Shown here one piece after another: positions 7,359 to 16,514 of a stretch of 20,529 nucleotides of DNA. The notes under the pieces are model-generated. The model searched no databases. It had not been told where the DNA came from and worked only from the letters and a program-made list of their open reading frames with translations. Every line of letters begins with the position of its first letter. The first letter of the stretch is position 1. Source of the DNA: Anaerolineaceae bacterium (GTDB lineage: Bacteria > Chloroflexota > Anaerolineae > Anaerolineales > Anaerolineaceae); assembly GCA_014860845.1 (NCBI GenBank), contig JACZIY010000308.1, positions 1-20,529 on the forward strand, read 5' to 3'. A program made the translations under genes and the position numbers.

Positions 7359-7748
7359 TTATTTCTTCGTTGCGCCTCTTCGTCGACCACGACCCGCTAC
7401 TGTACGTTTTGGACCCTTCCGGGTACGAGCGTTGGTACGAGTTCGTTGACCACGAACGGGCAGACTACGTCTGTGGCGTAAACCACGATAGCAGCCAATT
7501 TCAACTAACCGTTTAATGTTCATCTGCACGGCACGTCGTAAATCACCTTCAACGATAAAATTCTTTGCAATATATTCACGCAGCAAATTCGCATCGTCTT
7601 CCGTGAGATCACGTACACGTGTATCCGGGTTTACCCTAGTGAGTGCCAAAATTTCTTTTGCACGTGTAGGTCCAACACCATAAATATAGGTTAAGGCAAC
7701 TTCAATGCGCTTATTGCGCGGTAAATCTACACCTTCAATTCTCGCCAT
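7359..7748 (-). CDS. rpsM: 30S ribosomal protein S13
   Basis: S13 sits in the 30S head and contacts the P-site tRNA and the large subunit. The 129-aa product starts [20 protein letters not shown], has the helix-hairpin-helix segment GVGPTRA at 24-30, the [19 protein letters not shown] signature at 85-103, and a long basic tail. AGAGGA lies 3 nt before its ATG, immediately after the rpmJ stop codon 8 bp upstream, suggesting coupling to rpmJ. Confidence 0.98.
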   Translation of the reverse strand: MARIEGVDLPRNKRIEVALTYIYGVGPTRAKEILALTRVNPDTRVRDLTEDDANLLREYIAKNFIVEGDLRRAVQMNIKRLVEIGCYRGLRHRRSLPVRGQRTRTNARTRKGPKRTVAGRGRRRGATKK

Positions 7749-7756
7749 AAGTCCTC

Positions 7757-7870
7757 TTAGCCCTGTCGCTGTTTATGCTTTGGGTTTTCGCAGATCACGA
7801 TCAACCTGCCATGTCTTTTTACAATTTTGCACTTGGTGCATCTTTTTTTAATCGATGGTGATACTTTCAT
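7757..7870 (-). CDS. rpmJ: 50S ribosomal protein L36 (zinc-binding form)
   Basis: A 37-codon gene read directly from the minus strand. The product starts [15 protein letters not shown] and ends PKHKQRQG, matching bacterial L36. Zinc ligands are Cys11, Cys14, Cys27 and His32, so this is the zinc-ribbon form. GAGGAG lies 5 nt before the ATG. It stands between map and rpsM in the usual place, but the infA gene that often precedes it is absent. It is 8 bp from rpsM. Confidence 0.97.
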   Translation of the reverse strand: MKVSPSIKKRCTKCKIVKRHGRLIVICENPKHKQRQG

Positions 7871-7912
7871 CACAACTCCTCAATAACTCGCTAATTTACA
7901 GCCAAAGCCGCA

Positions 7913-7941
7913 ATTATACCTCTACTTACATTTTTCGTCCA
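7913..7941 (-). promoter_or_regulatory. Candidate promoter for the rpmJ-rpsM-rpsK-rpsD-rpoA group
   Basis: On the minus strand TGGACG (7936-7941, 4 of 6) and an exact TATAAT (7913-7918) are separated by 17 bp. The -35 lies in the last codons of map and the -10 in the 55-bp map-rpmJ gap. Transcription would start near 7906, giving a leader of about 36 nt before rpmJ. The perfect -10 with correct spacing makes this one of the better promoter candidates in the window. Confidence 0.5.
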
Positions 7942-8729
7942 GGCTTGCTTCCGTCCTCATGCAAAGTCAAAATGACAGGACCGTCTTCAGTTATTGCTAC
8001 GGTATGTTCATAATGAGCTGTTAAAGAACGATCAGCCGAGATTACTGTCCATTGATCCTTCAAAACACGTGTCGCAGGGGTACCAATCAGCACCATGGGC
8101 TCCAATGCGATGGTCATGCCAGGACGAAGTAGAATTCCTCTTCCAGGTATCCCATAATTTGGAACTTGTGGACCTTCATGCATTTCTCTGCCAACACCAT
8201 GCCCTGTGTACTCTCTGGTTACGAAGAAGCCTTTACCTTCAACAAAATTTTGAATTGCTGAAGAGACATCTCCAACCCGATTTCCAGGTGCCATGAGTTT
8301 GATTCCAACATACAATGCTTCTTCTGTTACCGTTAAGAGTTTGCGTGTGAGTTCGGAAACTTCCCCTACCGGTACCGTGATAGCTGAATCTGCTACAAAT
8401 CCTTCATACACTGTACCACAGTCAACCGAAACAATATCGCCCTCTTTCAATTCTCTTTTTCCAGGAATACCATGCACCAACTCTTCATTCACACTGATCG
8501 TTGTGCTGGCTGGGTATGGATATGCTCCTGGATAATTAAAAAACGGTGAATAAACGCCATATTTTTTGAGTACGGCATCAGCGGCTGCATTTAATTCTGC
8601 AGTTGTAACACCAGGTTGAGTTAAATCCGCGACAGCCTGTAATGCTTCAGCATTGATTTTTCCTGCTGTTCGCATCAATTCAAGTTCTTTCTTGGATTTA
8701 ATGGTTATCTGGCGTTCCCAAGACATCAT
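7926..8729 (-). CDS. map: Type I methionine aminopeptidase
   Basis: Removes the initiator methionine from nascent proteins. The 267-aa product has the pita-bread metallopeptidase ligands: Asp103 (in VSVDCG), Asp114 (VADS), His177 (GHGVG), Glu210 (ALEP) and Glu241 (YEHT), with the substrate-binding His86 in ELVHGIPG. It lacks the N-terminal zinc-finger extension of some actinobacterial and eukaryotic forms. Its start overlaps the adk stop by one base (TGATG), and a second in-frame ATG follows at once. AAGGAG lies inside the adk 3' end. The adk-map pair after secY is the common bacterial arrangement. Confidence 0.98.
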   Translation of the reverse strand: MMSWERQITIKSKKELELMRTAGKINAEALQAVADLTQPGVTTAELNAAADAVLKKYGVYSPFFNYPGAYPYPASTTISVNEELVHGIPGKRELKEGDIVSVDCGTVYEGFVADSAITVPVGEVSELTRKLLTVTEEALYVGIKLMAPGNRVGDVSSAIQNFVEGKGFFVTREYTGHGVGREMHEGPQVPNYGIPGRGILLRPGMTIALEPMVLIGTPATRVLKDQWTVISADRSLTAHYEHTVAITEDGPVILTLHEDGSKPGRKM

Positions 8730-9388
8730 CAGGAATTTCTCCTTTGAATTGAATCAAGTAACTGGGAGGAGACATTCTCAATTGCTTGTGTACCATCAAT
8801 TTCCAAAAGCAAGTTATTCTGTCGATAGTACTCAATCAATGGAGATGTCTGCTCCCAGTAAACATCAATTCTTTTCTTAACCGTTTCAACTTTGTCGTCT
8901 ACCCGTTGATAAAGTTCGCTTTGATCTTTATCACAGATCCCCGGATTGACAGGTGGATTAAATTTTTCGTGATAGACAAAACCACAGGTTGGGCATGACC
9001 ATCTTCCACTTAATCTTTCGATCAAAACTTCAGCTGGAACGTTAATGTAAGGCACACAATCAATTTTTTGATTTGTTTTACTCAACATCTCGTCGAGTGC
9101 TTTTGCTTGCGTTGGTGTTCGGGGAAATCCATCCAACAAAGCTCCATTATTGCAGTCCGGACGACTTAAGCGGTCTTGAATCATCGCAATTGTCACATCA
9201 TCTGGGACAAGTGCACCTCGATCCATATACGTCTGTGCTAATTTTCCTAGTTCTGTTTGATTTTTCAAATTTTCTCGAAAAATATCACCAGATGAAATAT
9301 GGGCAAGATTCAATGTCTTAGAAATGATCTGTGCTTGCGTTCCTTTTCCAGCTCCAGGAGGTCCGAGTAAAACAATAAACTTTGCCAT
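8729..9388 (-). CDS. adk: Adenylate kinase, long form with zinc-type lid
   Basis: Interconverts ATP + AMP and 2 ADP in the cytoplasm. The 219-aa product has the P-loop GPPGAGKGT at 9-17, the AMP-binding DGFPRT at 86-91, and a long LID domain (about 128-165). The lid carries Cys132, Cys135, Cys152 and Asp155, the same Cys3-Asp zinc-ligand pattern as in Bacillus subtilis. It begins 16 bp after secY, and its stop codon overlaps the map start by one base. Confidence 0.98.
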   Translation of the reverse strand: MAKFIVLLGPPGAGKGTQAQIISKTLNLAHISSGDIFRENLKNQTELGKLAQTYMDRGALVPDDVTIAMIQDRLSRPDCNNGALLDGFPRTPTQAKALDEMLSKTNQKIDCVPYINVPAEVLIERLSGRWSCPTCGFVYHEKFNPPVNPGICDKDQSELYQRVDDKVETVKKRIDVYWEQTSPLIEYYRQNNLLLEIDGTQAIENVSSQLLDSIQRRNS

Positions 9389-9404
9389 TAGATTGATTCC
9401 CTAA

Positions 9405-10760
9405 CTAACCCTTGATCAGACTTTCTTCGTATCCATGTAACTTCAATTCAGTCTCGATAATATTGAAAGTATCACGTACGACACCAACAACAATCAGCAG
9501 ACCTGCAGAGTTGATGAGGAACAAACTTGCCCCTCCAATACTTTGCGGTAAAAGAAGGCTGACGATGTAGGGTAATACTGCAACCAGACCGAGGAATAGA
9601 GCACCGGGGAATGTGATTCGTCGTTGTACTTTTGTTAGATATTTCTGAGTTGGAGCACCCCTTAATACGCCTGGAATTTGAGCACCCTGACGTTTCAGGT
9701 TGTCACCATAGTTTTGTTGCGCAAAAAGCACATCGGTATAGAAGAAAGTAAACAGAACTACCATCAGGAAGAACATAATTGCGTAAGCAATACTCTGCCC
9801 ATTGAAAAGGTTGTATACCCCAGTTGAGAAATTGGCTACCCAGGTGGCTTTGCTATTCATAAAATACGAAGCCAAAATTGCTGGAAAAGTAATAATTGAT
9901 TGTGCAAAAATCAATGGGATCATACCAGCCATATTCACCATTAATGGTAAGTTACTGCGAACTGGCATTGACATGCGACTTCCAATACGTCTTCCAGGGA
10001 AAAGTACTGGTACATGCCGGCGGCCTTGCTGCACAAACACAATCGCGAAAATGGTTAAAACGAGAATAACAATTGTCACCAGGAATAACCACCAGCCGTT
10101 AGATTGATCAGCGAACAGGCTCACCAAATTTCTTGGAATTTGAGCCACGATACCCGCAAAGATGATCAATGAAAGACCTTGTTTTGGGATACCATACTCT
10201 GAAATTAATTGACCCAGCCAAATACCAAACATCGTTCCGGCCATCATACTCAGTAAAATGGTTAATGTAGGGATAATATTTCCTTCTGCAAAACCAAACT
10301 GAAATGTAAGAACCGATTGACCACCCATTTGTTGCGCCATGGAATTAAAGATATTGATCTGACCAACAGCGGAGAGCAAAGCCATGGGCACTGTCAGAAT
10401 AACTGTCCAGCGTTCCATCCACTTTTGACCCTCACGTGGGTTTTCTTTCATCTTCGCTTCCAGGGCTGGGATGATCGGAACTAATAATTGGAGAATAATT
10501 TGTGCTGTAATGTAAGGATAAACACCCATCGCCAGAATGGAAAAATTAGAAATTGTTCCACCAGAAAGCAAGTCAAGCAACCCTAATAGATTACCTGCTG
10601 CTCCACCCTGGCTTACTAAGCCTGCGATTACCTCACGGTTAATCCCAGGGACCGGCACGTTGGCTGCCAACCGGTAAATTACCAGTAACAGCAATGTCAT
10701 CAGTAATTTCTTACGAATATCCTCAGATTTGAATAAATAGCGCCAAGCGGACCGTTTCAT
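9405..10760 (-). CDS. secY: Preprotein translocase subunit SecY
   Basis: The channel-forming subunit of the SecYEG translocon in the cytoplasmic membrane. The 451-aa product shows about ten hydrophobic segments; the first (about 19-33) is followed by the conserved VPVPGI near 36-41. The cytoplasmic loop with QQGRRHVPVLFPGRRIGSR near 243-261 and SNLPLMVNMAGMIPLIFAQS near 268-287 are typical, as is the loop with NLKRQGAQIPGVLRG near 353-367. It lies between rplO (26 bp) and adk (16 bp), its usual spc-operon place. Confidence 0.98.
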   Translation of the reverse strand: MKRSAWRYLFKSEDIRKKLLMTLLLLVIYRLAANVPVPGINREVIAGLVSQGGAAGNLLGLLDLLSGGTISNFSILAMGVYPYITAQIILQLLVPIIPALEAKMKENPREGQKWMERWTVILTVPMALLSAVGQINIFNSMAQQMGGQSVLTFQFGFAEGNIIPTLTILLSMMAGTMFGIWLGQLISEYGIPKQGLSLIIFAGIVAQIPRNLVSLFADQSNGWWLFLVTIVILVLTIFAIVFVQQGRRHVPVLFPGRRIGSRMSMPVRSNLPLMVNMAGMIPLIFAQSIITFPAILASYFMNSKATWVANFSTGVYNLFNGQSIAYAIMFFLMVVLFTFFYTDVLFAQQNYGDNLKRQGAQIPGVLRGAPTQKYLTKVQRRITFPGALFLGLVAVLPYIVSLLLPQSIGGASLFLINSAGLLIVVGVVRDTFNIIETELKLHGYEESLIKG

Positions 10761-10786
10761 TTGTTGGTCTCCTTTAGTGATTGCTC

Positions 10787-11239
10787 TTAAGCAATCAATT
10801 CCACTTTTCCACCAGCCGCTTCAATTTTTTCTTGAGCGGTTTTTGTAATCCGTTGAACTTTCACAGTCAAAGGAACCGAAATTTCACCACGACCTAATAC
10901 CACGACTGGATTGCTATTTTTGTGTAACAAATTCAATTCAGCTAATTTTTGAGGTGTCACTTCAGAATTGGCTTCGAATTTTGCCAGTTGACTGAGATTA
11001 ATTTCATTATATTCAACACGATTTGGTGGGGTGAAACCTTCACCACGCATGAACGGAAGACGGCGGTAGAACGGCAAATTACCACCCTGTCGGTACAGGT
11101 TACCACCTACACCAGAACGAGAGTTTTGACCTTTAGTTCCTTTACCGGCTGTCTTACCCTGGCCCGCAGAGATACCACGCCCGACTCTCTTCCGAGATTT
11201 TCGCGATCCTTCATTGGGGATAAGATCATTCAGTTTCAT
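10787..11239 (-). CDS. rplO: 50S ribosomal protein L15
   Basis: L15 is a late-assembly large-subunit protein. The 150-aa product begins [20 protein letters not shown] and carries the glycine/basic-rich N-terminal extension [19 protein letters not shown] (about 20-38), [11 protein letters not shown] near 59-69, and a globular C-terminal domain with AAGGKVELI at the end. Its start overlaps the rpmD stop by four bases (ATGA), which implies translational coupling. Confidence 0.98.
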   Translation of the reverse strand: MKLNDLIPNEGSRKSRKRVGRGISAGQGKTAGKGTKGQNSRSGVGGNLYRQGGNLPFYRRLPFMRGEGFTPPNRVEYNEINLSQLAKFEANSEVTPQKLAELNLLHKNSNPVVVLGRGEISVPLTVKVQRITKTAQEKIEAAGGKVELIA

Positions 11240-11451
11240 TCTTCCACCTGCTCTTCAATTAATACAAGATGATTCACTTTTGATAACATACCACGAACAC
11301 TTGGGTTATCTTCCTGAACCACCGATTGATTCATTTTTCTTAAGCCTAATGCACGAACCGTTGCTTTATGCCGTTCGGAATAACCGATTGCACTTTTTAC
11401 TAATGTAATTCGTAACATTTTTTTCTTAGCTTCAGCTTTTTTCTTAGGCAT
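11236..11451 (-). CDS. rpmD: 50S ribosomal protein L30
   Basis: The 71-aa product carries the L30 core from about residue 12 ([28 protein letters not shown] segment, then [22 protein letters not shown]) and a lysine/alanine-rich N-terminal extension ([11 protein letters not shown]). The upstream ATG is favoured over Met12 because GGAGGA lies just before it, while Met12 has no clear ribosome site. The gene overlaps the end of rpsE by 8 bp and the start of rplO by 4 bp. Confidence 0.95.
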   Translation of the reverse strand: MPKKKAEAKKKMLRITLVKSAIGYSERHKATVRALGLRKMNQSVVQEDNPSVRGMLSKVNHLVLIEEQVEE

Positions 11452-11974
11452 TCTTCCTCCGATCCCAGAAAGGTAACATTTCTTTCACGGATTTTCCCCG
11501 GTGAGCTGCTTCCTCTTCTGGTGATTTTAATTGATCCAGAGCGTCGAATGTAGCCTTTACAACATTGAGAACATTTGCACTTCCAAGTGACTTGGTTAAA
11601 ATGTCTCGAATTCCAGCGGCTTCTAAAACAGCGCGAACACCACCAGCAGCAATAACACCAGTTCCACGAGAAGCAGGTTTCAACATAACTCTTGCACCAG
11701 CTACTTTACCATTAACAATGTGTGGGATGGTTGTGCTGTAAACTGCAACGGATCTCATGTTTTTATGAGCACGTTCAGTTGCTTTTCGCATTGCGTCAGG
11801 TACAGCGTTCGCTTTTCCAACACCGAGACCAACACGACCATTATTGTCACCAGCTACAACCGCGACACGGAATTGGAATCGACGTCCACCTTTTACAACT
11901 TTGGCCACACGGGCGATTTCAATTACGCGTTCATCATACTGTTGTTCCATACTTAGAAATTCTTTCTTTTCCAT
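11444..11974 (-). CDS. rpsE: 30S ribosomal protein S5
   Basis: S5 helps form the mRNA entry site and affects decoding accuracy. The 176-aa product has the double-stranded RNA-binding-like N-terminal domain with [26 protein letters not shown] sequence at 28-49 and [17 protein letters not shown] at 49-65. The C-terminal domain has [21 protein letters not shown] near 99-119. The annotated ATG is preceded by AAAGGG; Met9 is a possible alternative with a weaker site. It overlaps rpmD by 8 bp. Confidence 0.98.
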   Translation of the reverse strand: MEKKEFLSMEQQYDERVIEIARVAKVVKGGRRFQFRVAVVAGDNNGRVGLGVGKANAVPDAMRKATERAHKNMRSVAVYSTTIPHIVNGKVAGARVMLKPASRGTGVIAAGGVRAVLEAAGIRDILTKSLGSANVLNVVKATFDALDQLKSPEEEAAHRGKSVKEMLPFWDRRKNA

Positions 11975-11994
11975 ATGTCAGGCCCTTTCTTTTC

Positions 11995-12360
11995 CTAAAA
12001 CTCCAAGCCAGCCTCGCGGGCTGCCTCTGCGAGGGCCTTGACTCGGCCGATGTAGCGAAAACCACCGCGATCGAAAACGACTTTAGTGATTCCTTTTTCT
12101 TTCGCACGTTCTGCCACCAGCTTACCAACCAGGCGAGATTTTTCAGTCTTGGTTTTACCGTCAACCTGATCACGCAATGCATGATCAATACTTGAAGCAG
12201 CGGCCATTGTATGACCAGCAACATCATCAATCACCTGGGCGTAAATTTCTTCACTGCTGCGAAAAACTGCCAAACGAGGGCGTTCTGCATTACCACTGAT
12301 ATATTTACGCACACGCGCATGTCTTCGCAAACGTTGTTCTTTACGACTCAGCTTTGCCAT
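11995..12360 (-). CDS. rplR: 50S ribosomal protein L18
   Basis: L18 binds 5S rRNA in the central protuberance. The 121-aa product has the basic start [40 protein letters not shown] near 28-47, and [20 protein letters not shown] near 95-114 with the GLEF C-terminus, all typical of bacterial L18. It lies 15 bp after rplF and 20 bp before rpsE, as in the standard spc order. Confidence 0.98.
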   Translation of the reverse strand: MAKLSRKEQRLRRHARVRKYISGNAERPRLAVFRSSEEIYAQVIDDVAGHTMAAASSIDHALRDQVDGKTKTEKSRLVGKLVAERAKEKGITKVVFDRGGFRYIGRVKALAEAAREAGLEF

Positions 12361-12375
12361 TTACGTTCACCTATT

Positions 12376-12918
12376 CTATTTCTTTCCAGATTTACCAGCT
12401 TTACGGCGAATTCGCTCACCCTGATAGAATAAACCTTTACCTTTGTAAGGTTCTACTGGGCGAATCTTGCGAATATTTGCCGCAACCTGACCGACCTGCT
12501 GTTTGTCGAATCCCATCACTTTTATCAAGCCTGCTCGTGTATCAACCTCAAAGCTAATACCGGTGGGTGGCTCTACTTCTTTCGGATGAGAATATCCAAC
12601 ATAAAGCATCAGGTTCTTACCATTCAATTCGGCGCGGTAACCAACACCTTGAACCTGTAAGACAACGGTGAAGCCTTCGCTAACACCTGTTACCATGTTT
12701 TGAATTAATGCCCGGGTCGTTCCATGCAAAGATCGATATGGAGCTTCTTCAGCTAATCGGGAAACAATAATATCATTACCTTCACGTTCAATCTTGACCT
12801 CCGGGTTGAATTGATACGCTAATTCACCCTTGGGACCTTTGACATGAACATGCAGGCCATTAATTTTGACTTCCACACCAGCCGGAACGGTTACCGGTAA
12901 ACGTCCTATACGCGACAC
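12376..12918 (-). CDS. rplF: 50S ribosomal protein L6
   Basis: L6 sits near the base of the stalk and supports factor binding. The 180-aa product starts MSRIGRLPVTVPAGVEVKIN and ends with the L6 signature region containing RPVEPYKGKGLFYQGERIRR near 153-172. The start codon is GTG (12916-12918), supported by a strong AAGGAGGT five bases upstream. It lies 24 bp after rpsH. Confidence 0.98.
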   Translation of the reverse strand: MSRIGRLPVTVPAGVEVKINGLHVHVKGPKGELAYQFNPEVKIEREGNDIIVSRLAEEAPYRSLHGTTRALIQNMVTGVSEGFTVVLQVQGVGYRAELNGKNLMLYVGYSHPKEVEPPTGISFEVDTRAGLIKVMGFDKQQVGQVAANIRKIRPVEPYKGKGLFYQGERIRRKAGKSGKK

Positions 12919-12942
12919 GTCCTACCTCCTTGACATTCAGGG

Positions 12943-13356
12943 TTACCAGACTTTACAGAGAATTTCGCCACCAACATTAAGCTGGCGTGCGCGTTGCCCT
13001 GTCATCACACCTTTCGGTGTGGAAAGAATGGAAATTCCCATCCCTGAGAGAACCCAAGGAATGTCTTGTTTCTTTGTATAGTATCGGCGTCCTGGGCGAC
13101 TAACACGCTCAATCCCTGAGATCACCGGTCGTCTGAAACGACGTTCACCAACATATTTCAATTTGACTCTTAATGTAGCCAAATAGGGCTTTTCACCTTC
13201 AACCACTTCGTAGTCCTCAATGTAGCCCTCTTCCTTCAGGATTCTTGCGATTTCAACTTTCACTTTTGAATTTGGCATCGCAACTGCTGCCTGTTGGATC
13301 ATCAAACCATTGCGAATACGTGTCAGCATATCGGCAATTGGATCGTTAACACTCAT
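12943..13356 (-). CDS. rpsH: 30S ribosomal protein S8
   Basis: S8 binds the central domain of 16S rRNA and in E. coli is the translational repressor of the spc operon. The 137-aa product has [13 protein letters not shown] near 6-18, [12 protein letters not shown] near 43-54, and the C-terminal signature [20 protein letters not shown] near 105-124 with the EILCKVW end. It follows rpsN by 21 bp. No obvious S8-binding helix in the rplE region was worked out here. Confidence 0.98.
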   Translation of the reverse strand: MSVNDPIADMLTRIRNGLMIQQAAVAMPNSKVKVEIARILKEEGYIEDYEVVEGEKPYLATLRVKLKYVGERRFRRPVISGIERVSRPGRRYYTKKQDIPWVLSGMGISILSTPKGVMTGQRARQLNVGGEILCKVW

Positions 13357-13377
13357 GCTAATACCTCCACTTGAGAA

Positions 13378-13560
13378 CTACCACGATGATTTCTTTACGC
13401 CTGGAATTTGACCTTCCAGCGATAATTCGCGGAAGCAAATACGACACAGACCAAATCGACGAATATATCCACGCGGGCGACCACAGCGCGTACAGCGATT
13501 ACGCACCTGCACGGAGAATTTTCGACGTTTTTCACGATATTCCATACACTTCTTTGCCAT
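13378..13560 (-). CDS. rpsN: 30S ribosomal protein S14, type Z
   Basis: A short 60-aa S14 with the zinc ribbon Cys23-x2-Cys26 ... Cys39-x2-Cys42, which defines the type Z (rpsZ-like) form rather than the roughly 100-aa zinc-free form. [20 protein letters not shown] and the C-terminal [11 protein letters not shown] are typical. The ATG lies one base after the rplE stop, so translation is probably coupled. Confidence 0.98.
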   Translation of the reverse strand: MAKKCMEYREKRRKFSVQVRNRCTRCGRPRGYIRRFGLCRICFRELSLEGQIPGVKKSSW

Positions 13561-13561
13561 A

Positions 13562-14104
13562 TTAGTCCTTTCTGAATGGCATGCCTAACAAGCCTAATAA
13601 TAATCGGGATACATCATCGGATTCTGCTGTTGTTACAATTGAAATTTCCAATCCACGGACTTTGTCAACTTTATCAAATTCAATTTCAGGAAATATTAAT
13701 TGTTCACGTAAACCTAGCGTATAATTCCCGCGACCATCAAATGAATCTGCAGAGATTCCTCGAAAATCACGTACACGGGGAAGCGCAATGTTTAATAAGC
13801 GGTCTAAGAACGCCCACATGCGATCTCCGCGCAAGGTCACTTTTGCACCGATTTCTCGACCTTCACGAAGCTTGAAAGCAGCAATACTTTTAGAAGCTTT
13901 GGTAACAACTGGTTGTTGCCCGGTAATCGTTTTCAAATCATTTACGGCTGCATCCAGGGATTTGGGATTATCAAGTGCTTCACCCAATCCAATATTGACA
14001 GCAACTTTACTGATTCGAGGTAATTCGTTCGGGTTTTTTAAACCTAATTCCTTCATTAATACAGGCACAACTTCGTTTTGATACTTTTCTCTTAATGCAT
14101 TCAT
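13562..14104 (-). CDS. rplE: 50S ribosomal protein L5
   Basis: L5 binds 5S rRNA and contacts the P-site tRNA at the central protuberance. The 180-aa product has [18 protein letters not shown] near 28-45, [22 protein letters not shown] near 61-82 and [23 protein letters not shown] sequence near 110-128, ending LLGMPFRKD. Length is normal. It lies between rplX (19 bp) and rpsN (1 bp). Confidence 0.98.
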   Translation of the reverse strand: MNALREKYQNEVVPVLMKELGLKNPNELPRISKVAVNIGLGEALDNPKSLDAAVNDLKTITGQQPVVTKASKSIAAFKLREGREIGAKVTLRGDRMWAFLDRLLNIALPRVRDFRGISADSFDGRGNYTLGLREQLIFPEIEFDKVDKVRGLEISIVTTAESDDVSRLLLGLLGMPFRKD

Positions 14105-14123
14105 TCTCTAACTCCCAGCTGGC

Positions 14124-14456
14124 CTATTCATCAATTAAGGCATTGCATTTTTTGCAAATTCTTGACTTCTTTTCACCCTGGTCTGATTTTCCAACACGGG
14201 TGGGTTTTCCACATTTTGGGCAAACCAACATCACATTAGAAATATCAATAGATGATTCGAAGCGCACCATACCAGGGTTAATGGTTCGTCCTTGTGACTG
14301 AACTTGCTTTTGGTGTTTGCTACGCAGGTTTACACCTTGCACCACAACACGATTATCTTCAGTCAAAACTTTTATGACCTCACCCTTTTTGCCTTTATCT
14401 TCTTCGCGACCTGTAACGATAATTACTGTGTCGCCTTTACGAATTTTTGTACTCAT
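14124..14456 (-). CDS. rplX: 50S ribosomal protein L24 with zinc ribbon
   Basis: L24 is an assembly initiator that binds the 5' part of 23S rRNA. The 110-aa product opens with the KOW motif (KIRKGDTVIIVTGREEDKGK near 4-23). The C-terminal part carries Cys79, Cys82, Cys101 and Cys104, two CxxC pairs that look like a zinc ribbon found in many bacterial L24 proteins. It follows rplN by 22 bp. Confidence 0.98.
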   Translation of the reverse strand: MSTKIRKGDTVIIVTGREEDKGKKGEVIKVLTEDNRVVVQGVNLRSKHQKQVQSQGRTINPGMVRFESSIDISNVMLVCPKCGKPTRVGKSDQGEKKSRICKKCNALIDE

Positions 14457-14478
14457 TGGCTATACTCCTACCATTTTC

Positions 14479-14850
14479 CTAAAGTACTTCCGGAGCCAGT
14501 GAGACGATCTTCATAAAGCCTTTTTCACGTAATTCACGTGCAACAGGCCCAAAGATACGGGTCCCTTTTGGATTCTGCGTTTCGCCATCAAGAATTACGG
14601 CGGCATTATCATCAAACCGGATGGTAGAACCATCTTCACGACGCCATTCTTTTGCACAACGCACGATCACTGCTTTGACAATATCACTCTTCTTAACAGA
14701 ACCTTGCGGTGCAGCTGATTTTACGGTCGCTACAACAATACTTCCAACTCTGCCATAATGAACCACTGAACCACCCATAACGTGGATCACCAGAAGTTCC
14801 TTTGCTCCGGTATTATCAGCAACTTTTAGTCTCGACTCTTGCTGGATCAT
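14479..14850 (-). CDS. rplN: 50S ribosomal protein L14
   Basis: L14 lies at the subunit interface and contacts 16S rRNA in the 70S ribosome. The 123-aa product has the standard start [20 protein letters not shown], a basic [18 protein letters not shown] segment near 68-85, and [20 protein letters not shown] near 95-114. It begins 2 bp after rpsQ and marks the start of the spc-type block. Confidence 0.98.
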   Translation of the reverse strand: MIQQESRLKVADNTGAKELLVIHVMGGSVVHYGRVGSIVVATVKSAAPQGSVKKSDIVKAVIVRCAKEWRREDGSTIRFDDNAAVILDGETQNPKGTRIFGPVARELREKGFMKIVSLAPEVL

Positions 14851-14852
14851 AC

Positions 14853-15134
14853 CTATTCTCCTTCAACAATCTTGCCAGCATCAGCTGGTTCTCCGGTGCG
14901 ACGGATAATCGATTGCACAACCCAGCGTTTTTCTTTGGAAAGCGGACGGCTTTCAACAATTTCGACCTTATCACCAACACTGCATCCTAATTCATCATGT
15001 GCTTTATAGCGTTTTTTGCTATGAACCACTTTTTGGTAAAGAGGATGACGAAATGTGCTTGTAACTTCAACAATCACGGTCTTCATCATTTTATCGCTGG
15101 TGACAACACCTGTTAATCGACGTCGACTATTCAT
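14853..15134 (-). CDS. rpsQ: 30S ribosomal protein S17
   Basis: S17 binds the 5' domain of 16S rRNA. The 93-aa product has an OB-fold: [20 protein letters not shown] near 4-23, [10 protein letters not shown] near 39-48, and the signature [20 protein letters not shown] near 54-73. The C-terminus extends with an acidic [13 protein letters not shown]. Its ATG overlaps the rpmC stop by four bases, so translational coupling is likely. Confidence 0.98.
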   Translation of the reverse strand: MNSRRRLTGVVTSDKMMKTVIVEVTSTFRHPLYQKVVHSKKRYKAHDELGCSVGDKVEIVESRPLSKEKRWVVQSIIRRTGEPADAGKIVEGE

Positions 15135-15343
15135 GCTTCACCTTCCTTAGCTCGATCCATCTCTCGTTCATGGAGAATTGTCTCCAATTGCGCGACCTGG
15201 CGGCGAACTCTTTTTAATCGACTCGTATCTGTTAGCTGACCAGTAACAACCTGAAACCTTAAGTTCATTAATTCCTGGTGTGTATCATCGATACGGCTTC
15301 GAATTTCCTCATCGGACATGTTTCGAATATCAGCTGTTTTCAT
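15131..15343 (-). CDS. rpmC: 50S ribosomal protein L29
   Basis: L29 sits beside the polypeptide exit tunnel near L23. The 70-aa product is a helical hairpin with [18 protein letters not shown] at the start, [16 protein letters not shown] near 22-37, and [19 protein letters not shown] near 42-60, all characteristic. It overlaps rplP and rpsQ by four bases each, forming a tightly coupled trio. Confidence 0.97.
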   Translation of the reverse strand: MKTADIRNMSDEEIRSRIDDTHQELMNLRFQVVTGQLTDTSRLKRVRRQVAQLETILHEREMDRAKEGEA

Positions 15344-15774
15344 TCTTCTTGCTCTCCTACTATCTCTTCAGTGCGGCCAACAACTTTTGTCTTAATTGCA
15401 AACTTGTAACTAGCTTGTTTCAAAGCGTGCAATGCTGCTTCTTCCGGCACTCCAGCCAACTCGAACATTATGCGACCTGGTCGGACAACCGCCACCCAGT
15501 ATTCCACATTACCTTTACCTTTACCCATACGGGTTTCGGCTGCTTTCTTGGTATATGGCTTATCGGGGAAGATTCGGATCCATACCTTACCACGTCGCTT
15601 CATATAACGCACAATCGCTCTACGGGCAGCCTCAATTTGTCGAGCTGAAACATAACCAGGTTCAAGAGCCTGTAAGCCGAATTCTCCATTCAGCAGCTCT
15701 GCTCCTCGTAATGCTTTTCCGCGCATACGACCACGCATTTGCTTACGCCACTTAACACGTTTTGGCATCAACAT
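15340..15774 (-). CDS. rplP: 50S ribosomal protein L16
   Basis: L16 helps position A-site tRNA on the large subunit. The 144-aa product starts [20 protein letters not shown] and has [20 protein letters not shown] near 62-81 and [20 protein letters not shown] near 82-101, the two L16 signature areas. AAGGAG is 11 nt from the first ATG, so that start is preferred over Met3. It lies 18 bp after rpsC. Confidence 0.98.
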   Translation of the reverse strand: MLMPKRVKWRKQMRGRMRGKALRGAELLNGEFGLQALEPGYVSARQIEAARRAIVRYMKRRGKVWIRIFPDKPYTKKAAETRMGKGKGNVEYWVAVVRPGRIMFELAGVPEEAALHALKQASYKFAIKTKVVGRTEEIVGEQEE

Positions 15775-15792
15775 AGCAATTATTTCTCCTTA

Positions 15793-16470
15793 CTACTCAC
15801 TGACGTATACGCCTTCGGTGCGTTCGAATTTCTCTTCCGCCTCGGGCAATACGTCTCCTTTGTAAATCCATACTTTGATACCGATTTGACCGTAAGTAGT
15901 CAAGGCTTCATAACGGGCGAAATCAATGTCGGCGCGTAAGGTCTGCAATGGAACGCGACCTTCTCGCAACCAGACTGTGCGTGCCATTTCAGCACCAGCC
16001 AAACGGCCAGATACCTGAATTTTGCAGCCTTTACCGCCCTGTCGAATTGCCTGGCTGATCGCGCGTTTCATAGCACGACGATAAGCAACACGACGTTCAA
16101 TTTGTCCGGCAATATTTATTGCAACCAGGAAAGCATCTAGATCGGGATTCTTAATCTCTTTGATATCCAAATCTACTTTTTGCCCGGTTAAAGTTTCTAA
16201 ATCGCCTCGGACTTTTTTGACATTTTCACCTTTACGACCAATCAAAATCCCTGGTTTGGCTGTGTGAACGATCACACGAATTTTACTTGGGAAGCGTTCG
16301 ATCTCAATTCGTGATACGCCAGCCTTCACCGAGTATTCCTTCAACATCTTACGAACTGCAAGATCTTGATTCAAGTGCTCGCTATAGTCATTGTTTTTTG
16401 CAAACCAACGAGCGTCCCAGGGCTGAATGATGCCCAATCGGTAACCTATCGGATGAACTTTTCGACCCAT
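15793..16470 (-). CDS. rpsC: 30S ribosomal protein S3
   Basis: S3 lines the mRNA entry channel with S4 and S5. The 225-aa product starts [20 protein letters not shown] and has a type II KH domain with the GRKG loop at 78-81. The C-terminal domain includes the signature near 145-183 ([20 protein letters not shown], then [20 protein letters not shown] further on). It lies 44 bp after rplV. Confidence 0.98.
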   Translation of the reverse strand: MGRKVHPIGYRLGIIQPWDARWFAKNNDYSEHLNQDLAVRKMLKEYSVKAGVSRIEIERFPSKIRVIVHTAKPGILIGRKGENVKKVRGDLETLTGQKVDLDIKEIKNPDLDAFLVAINIAGQIERRVAYRRAMKRAISQAIRQGGKGCKIQVSGRLAGAEMARTVWLREGRVPLQTLRADIDFARYEALTTYGQIGIKVWIYKGDVLPEAEEKFERTEGVYVSE

Positions 16471-16514
16471 ATTTTCTCCTACATTTCCTTTGTTAACAAA
16501 TGATCGCCTGGTTC

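Noticed and set aside
11722..12195. 157-codon plus-strand open frame across rpsE and rplR
   Set aside because: Antisense to two certain ribosomal genes, low-complexity His/Gln/Leu-rich product, no ribosome site or family resemblance. It is a shadow of the coding strand.
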